Origin: Gammaproteobacteria bacterium
Lineage (GTDB): Bacteria; Pseudomonadota; Gammaproteobacteria; Pseudomonadales; UBA3067
Direction: 5' to 3'
NCBI GenBank assembly: GCA_002402085.1
Contig: NVVB01000044.1
Location: 7,445 to 13,264, forward strand
DNA: 5,820 nucleotides
A model generated the notes under the pieces. That model did not search any database. It was given only the letters and a program-made list of their open reading frames with translations, and had not been told where the DNA came from. Of this stretch, positions 1-5,793 are shown piece after piece (the first letter of the stretch is position 1; every line of letters starts with the position of its first letter). Position numbers and translations under genes: made by a program.

Positions 1-359
1 AGTTGCGGCGCGATAGCCTGGCGCACCTCGGAGAAACGCGGCTCATTAAAGCGGTACACCGGATGATGATCATTATCGCGTTCATGGCAGCTCAAACAGT
101 CATCATTTCCCGGTGAGATAAAGTTAAACGCAACCGAACGTTCTCTGCCTCCCATTAGATAACGCACGTTAGCTTGTATTTGCTGCCTTAGACTTCCCGC
201 CGCTTTTTGGTGACACGCCTTACAATCCAAGTTTTCATGCCCGGAATTCATTGGACCCGGCATCGCTTGTTGATAAATTGCATCGACGTTCAATAATGCC
301 AGCATTAACACCATTATCACGCCCCCTATCAAACCGCCTCTTCTCACAAGTGCTCTCAT
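1..359 (-). CDS. Membrane-anchored multiheme c-type cytochrome, N-terminal part (runs off the left edge)
   Basis: The first 119 codons of a gene whose 3' end lies outside the window. The ATG at 359 sits two bases after the TGA of the upstream flavoprotein gene (TGATCATG), with no obvious Shine-Dalgarno site, so translation is probably coupled. Residues 1-7 carry three Arg, followed by a hydrophobic stretch (about 10-25), which is a signal anchor or signal peptide directing the rest to the periplasm. Two c-type heme motifs are visible: C46-x2-C49-H50 (CKACH) and C88-x2-C91-H92 (CLSCH). Extra His at 41, 98 and 99 are candidate distal ligands, which would fit low-spin bis-His hemes. The heme spacing and short, polar, motif-rich sequence look like cytochrome c3/NapC-type multiheme proteins; more CxxCH motifs are expected beyond the edge. 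The likely role is passing electrons between the membrane flavo-heme protein encoded just upstream and a periplasmic partner. The exact substrate is unknown. An enzyme of the multiheme oxidoreductase kind cannot be excluded without the rest of the gene. Confidence 0.85.
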   Translation of the reverse strand, partial: MRALVRRGGLIGGVIMVLMLALLNVDAIYQQAMPGPMNSGHENLDCKACHQKAAGSLRQQIQANVRYLMGGRERSVAFNFISPGNDDCLSCHERDNDHHPVYRFNEPRFSEVRQAIAPQ

Positions 360-361
360 GA

Positions 362-1807
362 TCAATACGACGCTACGATATACACATGAAAAACCATCAA
401 CCCCAGCAACAATACTGACAATAGGACATGCGTCGGCAGCCAAACCTTGAAGTACGCCATACGCGTCGCCGTACTTTTGATTCGCTCGTGATTAAACAGA
501 CCTACAGCAAAATTAGAGAAATACACCAGGCTTAGCAAGGACAGATAGGCCACCCCCATATGCGTCGAATGAATAAAAAACACCAACGGTGCCAATGCAC
601 CTCGAAACTTATGACGTTTATAAAACTTCGCGGTAACGTGCGGCACCTTGCACGATTTGTTATACGGCAAGATAAACTGCGACAACACATACAACAAAAC
701 CAACAACCCACTATAGACTCTATACGTGTCATTAAGCTGCCAGGACTCCAGCCAAAACAATTTAAGGTTCAATAGATCTTGCGTAACAAACAACACCAAC
801 AAAGCACTGCCCACAATAAAGTCCAATGCTTTCGAGTCAACAAGCCGTTGCCCCGGAGTCGAAAAACATTCTCGCATCACTCGGTCCGAATCAACGCCCG
901 CCTCGGCAAGGTAGCCATCCATAGCCTGGGCATAGCTTTCTGGTCCGCAAATATAAAACTCCGCGCAAGGGTGCTGACTAACCAACTCAAAAATACCGGT
1001 CTTATCTAGATAATTCGAGTCATTGGTAACACGTAAATACGCGTCAAAAAGCGGTTGCTTATTCGCTATCGACGTTAACGCTTCAAAGAAAATAAAGTCA
1101 CTTTGCCTGCTCACGCTGTAATCGAGAATCAACTTTCTCGAACCACCCAATCGATTACCCACCGAACGAGCGATTGAGATTGCGGGCGTAACGCCAACAC
1201 CCGCCACCAAACAAATGAGCGTCGAACTACTGACTATATCGGGGGTTACGTCGCCAAAAGGCTGGGATATTCGTATTCGTTTTTCTGAGCATTGCATTGC
1301 ATGCAGCCAATTAGACACGACACCGTTGGCTTGTTTTTTTACGCACACCTCTCGAAATCGAGTCTCCCCTTCAGGCGTTGTTAGTGAATAACGGCGCATC
1401 TCCCAACAACCATTCACATACACTTGCAGCAATATATGCTGCCCCGCTTTCGCGGGATAAAACACACCAGATACAGGCCAAAACTGAAACGATTTAACAT
1501 CCGCCGATAGGCTTTCCACACGACCAATCGTTGCATCAACCCAGACTTCCTCACCTAACATCTCTCGCAATAAAGGGTTACATGATGAACATACCGACCC
1601 GGCACCTGACCCGTACACAAAATCATCGATTGAAACGGGTTCACGTTCGCGCGCCAAGTATGACGTTAGCGCCACTCGTTTAATCGATAAGCACTGACAA
1701 ACAATATCTTTGGAATTATAATCCGGAAGTTCACTGACGTTATCTAGAGACAGCACGTCAACATAACTCTCCCCGCTAGCGTTTAATGTCTGATCCGTTT
1801 GACCCAT
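362..1807 (-). CDS. Fused BFD [2Fe-2S] / FAD-NAD(P)H reductase / bis-heme b transmembrane protein
   Basis: A 481-residue fusion of three parts. (1) Residues about 33-84 form a BFD-like [2Fe-2S] domain: C37-x-C39 and, 33 residues on, C73-x2-C76, the spacing seen in bacterioferritin-associated ferredoxin and NirB-type proteins. (2) Residues about 90-318 are a ferredoxin-NADP reductase-like module: RRYSLTT (138-144) is the FAD-binding RxYS motif, AGVGVTP (202-208) the glycine-rich NAD(P) loop, and CGP (287-289) the C-terminal nucleotide motif. (3) Residues about 328-481 have five predicted helices (about 328-346, 362-380, 401-417, 419-438, 457-479). H399-x13-H413 and H460-x13-H474 lie on helices 3 and 5, the pattern of ferric-reductase/NOX domains holding two b hemes. 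Basic loops (383-402, 440-454) put the flavin module in the cytoplasm and the C-terminus in the periplasm. Inferred role: transmembrane electron transfer between NAD(P)H and the multiheme cytochrome encoded two bases downstream. The ATG at 1807 is preceded by GAGG/GGA purines. The N-terminal BFD and C-terminal membrane domain are the reverse of usual NOX order. The physiological direction is not known. Confidence 0.88.
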   Translation of the reverse strand: MGQTDQTLNASGESYVDVLSLDNVSELPDYNSKDIVCQCLSIKRVALTSYLAREREPVSIDDFVYGSGAGSVCSSCNPLLREMLGEEVWVDATIGRVESLSADVKSFQFWPVSGVFYPAKAGQHILLQVYVNGCWEMRRYSLTTPEGETRFREVCVKKQANGVVSNWLHAMQCSEKRIRISQPFGDVTPDIVSSSTLICLVAGVGVTPAISIARSVGNRLGGSRKLILDYSVSRQSDFIFFEALTSIANKQPLFDAYLRVTNDSNYLDKTGIFELVSQHPCAEFYICGPESYAQAMDGYLAEAGVDSDRVMRECFSTPGQRLVDSKALDFIVGSALLVLFVTQDLLNLKLFWLESWQLNDTYRVYSGLLVLLYVLSQFILPYNKSCKVPHVTAKFYKRHKFRGALAPLVFFIHSTHMGVAYLSLLSLVYFSNFAVGLFNHERIKSTATRMAYFKVWLPTHVLLSVLLLGLMVFHVYIVASY

Positions 1808-1856
1808 CGCTATCCAACCTCACATCATCCAACCCATTCTACGAATAATCGAAACA

Positions 1857-1875
1857 TTGATTTAAAACCAATCAA
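1857..1875. promoter_or_regulatory. Inverted repeat TTGATT-N7-AATCAA, candidate operator upstream of the flavoprotein gene
   Basis: Perfect 6-base arms (1857-1862 and 1870-1875) flank a 7-base spacer, 50-68 bases before the flavoprotein start codon, where a regulator of that promoter would be expected. The half-sites TTGAT/ATCAA are those of FNR/Anr/Dnr-type regulators, but the spacing is nine bases between the five-base halves rather than the canonical four, so this is not a standard FNR box. It could be another dimeric regulator's site or chance in AT-rich DNA. Confidence 0.3.
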
Positions 1876-2022
1876 TTCGTAAATAAGTCTAACGATCTTT
1901 TCGAGGAACAATGATCAAACAAGTTACATTTTAAATGAGCATTCCTTCACTCAATTCAACTTGTACAACGCGCATTCTTAAACTACGTTCAAGTCCTAAC
2001 AGCGCACAATAAACCGAGTGGC

Positions 2023-2067
2023 CTAAGCAGATAAGGTCTAAGTAAATAAGGCCTGAGTAAATAGTGC
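2023..2067. repeat. Three imperfect 15-bp tandem repeats
   Basis: Copies at 2023-2037 (CTAAGCAGATAAGGT), 2038-2052 (CTAAGTAAATAAGGC) and 2053-2067 (CTGAGTAAATAGTGC) are head-to-tail with no gap. Neighbouring copies match at 12 of 15 positions. The array is in the gene-free region between cupin and flavoprotein genes, about 215-260 bases from the flavoprotein start. It may be a set of regulator-binding direct repeats or a decayed slippage repeat. The core GTAAATAAG recurs at 1879-1887, closer to the gene. Confidence 0.7.
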
Positions 2068-2118
2068 GTAGCCACCCATAAAGCGTGAAAAAACTAACGC
2101 ACCCCATTAACCTCTATT

Positions 2119-2412
2119 TCAACAGCCAGGGCGTACAGCATCCTGAATAATTAACAAATTCGACACGCCTTCGCTGACATTCAATATCTTATGGTTCGAT
2201 CGGCTATTGATTTGTAATTTTTCACCATTCGTTAGCTTCACCTTGAAATCACCTTCGAGGTACACCATCAATTCCCCCGAAAGACAGTAACAATGTTCAA
2301 CCCAACAATCATGACTGTGGTTGGCAATAGCCTGACCTTTTTGCAGCTCTATTTCGGTGATCTTCGATTCACCCCCAATTTCAACATTTGAAAATTTAGA
2401 TCCCGAAATCAA
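2119..2412 (-). CDS. Small single-domain cupin protein
   Basis: A 97-residue protein that is essentially one cupin beta-barrel. Motif 1 matches the family pattern exactly: G26-x5-H32-x-H34-x4-E39-x6-G46. Motif 2 is relaxed (G63-x5-N-x-R-x2-H74-x3-N78); its usual Pro and Gly are replaced, but the metal-binding His and final Asn remain. H32, H34, E39 and H74 would therefore form the usual metal site. There is no signal peptide or membrane segment, so it is probably cytoplasmic. Four Cys (36, 41, 43, 97) are many for this size, three of them beside the metal motif. The start is TTG at 2412, chosen because AGGGAG lies eight bases upstream and no ATG is available before the conserved motifs. It begins 12 bases after the stop of the kinase-phosphatase gene, in the same frame, so the two are very likely one operon. 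Cupins this small may be dioxygenases, isomerases or ligand sensors, and the sequence does not decide which. Confidence 0.85.
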   Translation of the reverse strand: MISGSKFSNVEIGGESKITEIELQKGQAIANHSHDCWVEHCYCLSGELMVYLEGDFKVKLTNGEKLQINSRSNHKILNVSEGVSNLLIIQDAVRPGC

Positions 2413-2420
2413 ACAATACG

Positions 2421-2426
2421 CTCCCT
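2421..2426 (-). promoter_or_regulatory. Ribosome binding site supporting a TTG start for the cupin
   Basis: AGGGAG on the minus strand overlaps the TAG stop of the upstream kinase gene and lies eight bases from the TTG at 2412. It is the reason for choosing this non-ATG start, and it implies coupled translation of the two genes. Confidence 0.65.
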
Positions 2427-4176
2427 ATGTTCCATTAAGAAAATACAACCAACTCGCCAATAAAGCCGCAGCAAATACAGCAGACACACCCTGCCAAAAG
2501 CGAATTGGATTTCGCTCTAATAAAGGCATAGGAATGCCTTTCAAAAAGTCTTTATTCGGATGACTTAAATCGAATAAAAACTCAGATACGTCGCCATAAC
2601 GTAATTCCTGGCTCACACTTAACGCCTTTTTAAGCGCGCCATCCACCCAAATCGGCACCAACGGGTTTAGGCCAAACGAGGGAATGTAGTTTAAATTAGA
2701 AAAATCACGATATTGTTGACAGGTTTGGTATTTCTCACCAAAAGGATGCGTACCAGTTAACATTTCATAGGCAATAATTGCCAAGGAGAACTGATCTGAC
2801 TGAGTATTAGCCTTTTTGCCAATGCGATACTCCGGCGCCGAATAATCCGCTGTGCCTAAAACCACATCGCGCTCAATCGGCGATTCGATTTCATTAATAC
2901 CCGCCACATAACAGGAGCCAAAGTCGATAATTTTGACCACGCCTTCCTGAGTAATAACAATGTTGTCGGGCTTTAAATCTTGATGCAACGTCTCTTTGCG
3001 GTGAAACGCACGCACGCCCTTAATGATCTGCTCTAATATCTCCACGACGATACGCACATCCGGCTGGGGGTTATCTTTAATCCAGCCCCCTAAGGTCTGT
3101 CCATCCACATGTTCACACAAATAATAGAGAAAATGTCGGGGCCGTTCGGGCTCTACAATTTTCACCACGTGGTCACTGACTACTCGCTTGCCCACCCAAG
3201 GCTCCATTACAAACCGTTCGATATAAGCCAAGTCATCGTCAAAATTAACCGACGGTGTTTTCATTACCAAATTGGGCGCATCCGGGTCTTTACTGTCTTT
3301 CACCACATACAATTGACTGCGCGCACTGGCATGTATGGTATCTAATACTTTATAACCATCGATCACCATGCCGTGAGACAAGTCTGGCGGAAATGGCAGC
3401 TCCGCTAATTTACTGTAAGCATCCTCTTGGTTTTCGGATGCTAAGGATTCAAACTTCAAAAACTGGCAACTCAAGTTGTCCGTACTGCCTACCTTCAACG
3501 CTTGCTGAATCAAGTCATCTGCGACATCACTGGCCCCGGTAAAAAAGTCAGCGGCACTTTGCTTTATATCATTGGTGGTGAGAAAGTCATGAATACCATC
3601 GGTAGAGAGAACAAACACGTCCCCTTCCCTGACATCAAATGAACGGTAATCGATGTCTAAATTAATCTCCAGGCCCATGGCTCTGGACAGGTAACGCGTT
3701 GCTGGGTTCACTTGAATAGCATGATCGTGGGTCAGCAATTCCAGCACATCACCCCGATACCGATAAATCCGGCTATCTCCCGCATGAAAGATGTGCCCGG
3801 TACGGGACTTAACGATCAAGGTACTCATGGTACTGATGTAACCGCGACGATTTTCTAGAAAGCGCTGACTTTGGCCAAAGAGCCAACGATTTAACGCGGT
3901 CAAAACCTTCTGACCTGAGGTTTTTACGGTCCAGGAGTCAGGCGTACTGTAATAATCTGAAAGAAAGTTATTAACGCAGCATTCACTGGCTTCTTTGCCT
4001 GCCTCGGAGGCGCTAACGCCATCGGCAATTACAGCCACAACGCCCTTCGCGGTCAGTAATTCCCCCTCAGGCACTCGAATACCGATGGAGTCCTCATTCT
4101 CTTCTTTTACGCCGGCTTGACTGGCCTGATCAATCAATACGCGAGTATCAAATGCGAGATGAGCTACGCTATCCAT
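2425..4176 (-). CDS. Bifunctional PP2C phosphatase / Ser-Thr protein kinase, C-terminally membrane-anchored
   Basis: A 583-residue fusion of opposing enzymes. Residues about 12-243 are a PP2C-type phosphatase: ENED (26-29), ADG (51-53), GDSRIY (133-138), LTHDH (148-152), STDG (191-194) and TDN (232-234) supply the metal-binding acidic residues D29, D52, D193 and D233. Residues about 272-536 are a Hanks-type kinase: VMK (K306, ATP-binding lysine), HQDLKPDN (398-405, catalytic D400), DFG (418-420), APE (447-449) and D461 of the F helix. The glycine-rich loop is missing (residues 279-292 contain no Gly) and HRD reads HQD, so this is a non-RD kinase with an atypical nucleotide loop. A hydrophobic segment at about 562-580 ends the chain, so both catalytic domains should face the cytoplasm from a tail anchor. 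The ATG at 4176 has GAAGGA six bases upstream. The layout resembles PA1782 of Pseudomonas, which lies among nitrate-assimilation genes; no nitrate genes are seen here. The cupin gene follows in the same unit. Substrates are unknown. All catalytic residues are present, so both activities are plausible. Confidence 0.93.
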   Translation of the reverse strand: MDSVAHLAFDTRVLIDQASQAGVKEENEDSIGIRVPEGELLTAKGVVAVIADGVSASEAGKEASECCVNNFLSDYYSTPDSWTVKTSGQKVLTALNRWLFGQSQRFLENRRGYISTMSTLIVKSRTGHIFHAGDSRIYRYRGDVLELLTHDHAIQVNPATRYLSRAMGLEINLDIDYRSFDVREGDVFVLSTDGIHDFLTTNDIKQSAADFFTGASDVADDLIQQALKVGSTDNLSCQFLKFESLASENQEDAYSKLAELPFPPDLSHGMVIDGYKVLDTIHASARSQLYVVKDSKDPDAPNLVMKTPSVNFDDDLAYIERFVMEPWVGKRVVSDHVVKIVEPERPRHFLYYLCEHVDGQTLGGWIKDNPQPDVRIVVEILEQIIKGVRAFHRKETLHQDLKPDNIVITQEGVVKIIDFGSCYVAGINEIESPIERDVVLGTADYSAPEYRIGKKANTQSDQFSLAIIAYEMLTGTHPFGEKYQTCQQYRDFSNLNYIPSFGLNPLVPIWVDGALKKALSVSQELRYGDVSEFLFDLSHPNKDFLKGIPMPLLERNPIRFWQGVSAVFAAALLASWLYFLNGT

Positions 4177-4182
4177 TACAAT

Positions 4183-4188
4183 TCCTTC
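4183..4188 (-). promoter_or_regulatory. Ribosome binding site of the phosphatase-kinase gene
   Basis: GAAGGA on the minus strand, with a six-base spacer to the ATG at 4176. This is close to ideal and fixes the start of the 583-residue protein. Confidence 0.75.
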
Positions 4189-4264
4189 GATATTTAAAAG
4201 CCGTCATGTTACCTCAGAAACCATAGCGGGACACGGAACCCCCTTCCGGCAATTTATTGAAGGC

Positions 4265-4296
4265 AAAAAAAAGCACTCGTTTAACGGAGTGCTTTT
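4265..4296 (-). terminator. Strong intrinsic terminator after the DUF2333 gene
   Basis: Ten-base perfect arms (4269-4278 and 4287-4296, AAAAGCACTC/GAGTGCTTTT) enclose an 8-base loop. Read on the minus strand, the GC-containing stem runs into eight consecutive T (4272 to 4265). It lies about 60 bases past the stop of the DUF2333 gene and about 90 before the kinase start, so it separates two transcription units. Its plus-strand side also ends in four T, so weak bidirectional action is possible. Two more small hairpins precede it on the same strand: arms 4348-4352/4357-4361 across the stop codon and arms 4321-4327/4337-4343. Confidence 0.88.
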
Positions 4297-4353
4297 CGTA
4301 CTATCCCTGCTTTTTCATTTAACAAAGACACTGAGCCTTTGTTTTAAAAGGCA

Positions 4354-5391
4354 CTAGCCTTGCAATAACAACTGACGTAAATCAATCATCGCCGCATTGG
4401 CTCTGGAGATGTAATTCGCCATGATCAAAGAGTGGTTGGCCATCAAACCAAAGCCGTCACCGTTTAAGATAATCGGGCTCCAAACCGTGTCTTGGCATGA
4501 CTCCAACTCACGAATGATTTGCTGAACACTGGCCAAGGCATTTTTCTTTTCCAGTACATCTCGGAAATCAACTTCAATGGCACGTAAGAACTGAATTAAT
4601 GCCCAAGTCGCGCCGCGCGCTTCATAGAATACATCGTCTCGAAGATGCCAAACGGTCTGAACGGACACTTCCTCAAAGTTAGGCGTGGATTGCTGCGCTG
4701 CCGCATCCCCAGCCAAATCAGTATTAACACGCGAGTGCACGACACTGGCACTCAAGCGTTGCGATAAACTGCCCAATCGAGTTTCAACATCTTGCAACCA
4801 GTTTCTTAAATTATCAGCCCGTGCATAGAACTGCACATTACGGGTGTCAGAATCCAACAAACGCTTTTTGAATCGCTCCAAAGCCACAATGCCATGCCTA
4901 TATTCACCTTCAGAAGAAGGCAGCAGAAAATCGGTATGGCTCAGGTTAAAAAAGGGCTCCGCTTTAGACAGATCCTTATCTTCTGTAGACTGTGACTGTG
5001 AACGCGCAATATCCTTACGCATGGCCCGGGTTAAATCCCGCAATTGGACCAGCGCCCCAAACTCAAACGACGGCATATTGTCCAAAAATATAAAGGGCGG
5101 AAGCATATCGTTACTGGTAAACCCTTCTGGCTTATTGAGCAGCGTACTCGCGACATTGATCACTGTTTGAGTTGTGGCATAGCCCACCACTTTATGCTCC
5201 GTAGGCACCGGCCCAATAGCAGGCTCAATACTGGCCCAAATCGCAACAGCGGCCATAACAGCAACCACACTTCCACCAAGCGCCCCAAACAGGGACGAAA
5301 GGCCTTTGGTGCCACCCGCGGACGGACTACCGCCTTTTACCCCTGCTAATTTATCCTTCACCATCTCGTTTAAGTCAGCCATATTAGTCAC
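4354..5391 (-). CDS. DUF2333 family membrane-anchored protein of unknown function
   Basis: A 345-residue protein. After a polar, Gly/Ser/Lys-rich start (1-31) there is a single hydrophobic segment at about 35-53 with no cleavage-like site. The remaining ~290 residues are therefore probably periplasmic, held by an N-terminal anchor. The body carries stretches I recognise as the DUF2333 pattern: LDNMPSFEFG (103-112), RSQSQS (130-135) followed by KAEPFFN, FYARADNLRNWL (188-199) and RLGSLSQRLSAS (205-216). Length is normal for the family. The C-terminal half is helical and amphipathic, without catalytic motifs I can name. No biochemical function is established to my knowledge, so none is assigned. 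The longest start is GTG at 5391; an ATG three codons later (5382) is equally plausible, and neither has a clear Shine-Dalgarno site. It is read alone and followed by a strong terminator, so it appears monocistronic. Confidence 0.85.
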   Translation of the reverse strand: MTNMADLNEMVKDKLAGVKGGSPSAGGTKGLSSLFGALGGSVVAVMAAVAIWASIEPAIGPVPTEHKVVGYATTQTVINVASTLLNKPEGFTSNDMLPPFIFLDNMPSFEFGALVQLRDLTRAMRKDIARSQSQSTEDKDLSKAEPFFNLSHTDFLLPSSEGEYRHGIVALERFKKRLLDSDTRNVQFYARADNLRNWLQDVETRLGSLSQRLSASVVHSRVNTDLAGDAAAQQSTPNFEEVSVQTVWHLRDDVFYEARGATWALIQFLRAIEVDFRDVLEKKNALASVQQIIRELESCQDTVWSPIILNGDGFGLMANHSLIMANYISRANAAMIDLRQLLLQG

Positions 5392-5793
5392 ACAGTCTAT
5401 TGTAGGTATTTAACATCATCAGGGGCCACTGCTCAGCGATGCAAGCCTAGCTCGGGCCGGGACATAATTTTCAGCATCTTAGCATACCCCCATCTCTGAA
5501 CCACCTCTAAATCGCCACAATAAAAACCGTATAAACGGTCAAAAATCGCTTAAGAATGCCAATTTAGCCCAACAATTACACCTCGCCCAATCTAAAATAG
5601 TAGGTAGAGAAAATAACGTCGCCGGGTCATTAAAATTCAATTTCATCGTGAACTTCTGAACCGAGCAGCGATCTCATATAATAACCAACTGAAAGCAAAG
5701 CCAATGATTCTATTAATTCGAGTATTGAAGTTTTCACTTGTGAATTAATGCTATGGTTGGTTCCCCCCAGTATTTGATTGAGAACAAAGAGTT
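5392..5793. other. Non-coding, apparently divergent intergenic region
   Basis: About 400 bases with no credible gene on either strand. Part of it should be the promoter of the leftward DUF2333 gene. Weak candidates are TACAAT close to the start codon (about 5401-5406) and TGCTAAGAT, an extended -10-like element, near 5476-5484, neither with a good -35. A perfect TATAAT on the plus strand at 5677-5682 has only a poor -35 and could serve a rightward gene. A short hairpin, ACCGT/ACGGT at 5526-5530 and 5535-5539, is followed on the minus strand by five T; it could be a weak terminator for leftward read-through. No tRNA, CRISPR or mobile-element ends were seen. Confidence 0.5.
5712..5749. repeat. 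Inverted repeat ATTAATTC / GAATTAAT with a nested palindrome
   Basis: Perfect 8-base arms at 5712-5719 and 5742-5749 are separated by 22 bases, and the inner palindrome TTCACTTGTGAA (5733-5744) overlaps the right arm. It lies 45-80 bases before the possible rightward start at 5794. This may be an operator, but AT-rich DNA yields such repeats readily. Confidence 0.3.

Larger units (their letters stand above)
1808..2118. other. Gene-free region between the cupin and flavoprotein genes; promoter region of the electron-transfer pair
   Basis: No reading frame here has coding character. Because the cupin gene ends at 2119 and the flavoprotein gene begins at 1807 on the same strand, this 311-base AT-rich stretch should hold the 3' end of the first transcript and the promoter of the second. 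I see no convincing intrinsic terminator: the best candidate, GCGT and ACGC arms near 2082-2099, is too weak. I also see no clear sigma-70 pair. What stands out is the inverted repeat at 1857-1875 and the tandem repeats at 2023-2067, listed separately. The nonamer GTAAATAAG occurs at 1879-1887 and again inside the tandem repeat at 2042-2050, linking the two zones. An 11-base palindrome, CATTTTAAATG, lies at 1927-1937. Without a terminator, read-through from the kinase/cupin unit is possible. Confidence 0.6.

Noticed and set aside
560..1009. Overlapping plus-strand open frames opposite the flavoprotein gene (560-775, 726-914, 779-1009), and a minus-strand frame at 532-732
   Set aside because: They lie entirely inside a gene with clear domains, have low-complexity Arg/Gln/Asn-rich translations and no ribosome sites; they are antisense or frame shadows.
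1857..1875. A canonical FNR/Anr box
   Set aside because: The half-sites fit but the spacing is nine bases, not four, so only a generic inverted repeat is claimed.
2082..2099. Terminator after the cupin gene (GCGT...ACGC)
   Set aside because: The four-base stem with a long A/T loop, and no T-run after it on the minus strand, is too weak to call.
2357..2563. Plus-strand open frame spanning the cupin/kinase junction
   Set aside because: It is antisense to both conserved genes and shows no recognisable domain.
3109..3542. Plus-strand open frames opposite the phosphatase-kinase gene
   Set aside because: The opposite strand carries well-conserved catalytic motifs throughout; these translations have no family features.
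4234..4247. GGAA/TTCC small palindrome around a C-run ahead of the kinase gene
   Set aside because: Arms of four bases are expected by chance; no supporting promoter element was found.
4844..5349. Plus-strand open frames opposite the DUF2333 gene (4844-5170, 5044-5349)
   Set aside because: They overlap each other and the conserved DUF2333 blocks; their composition is typical of antisense frames.
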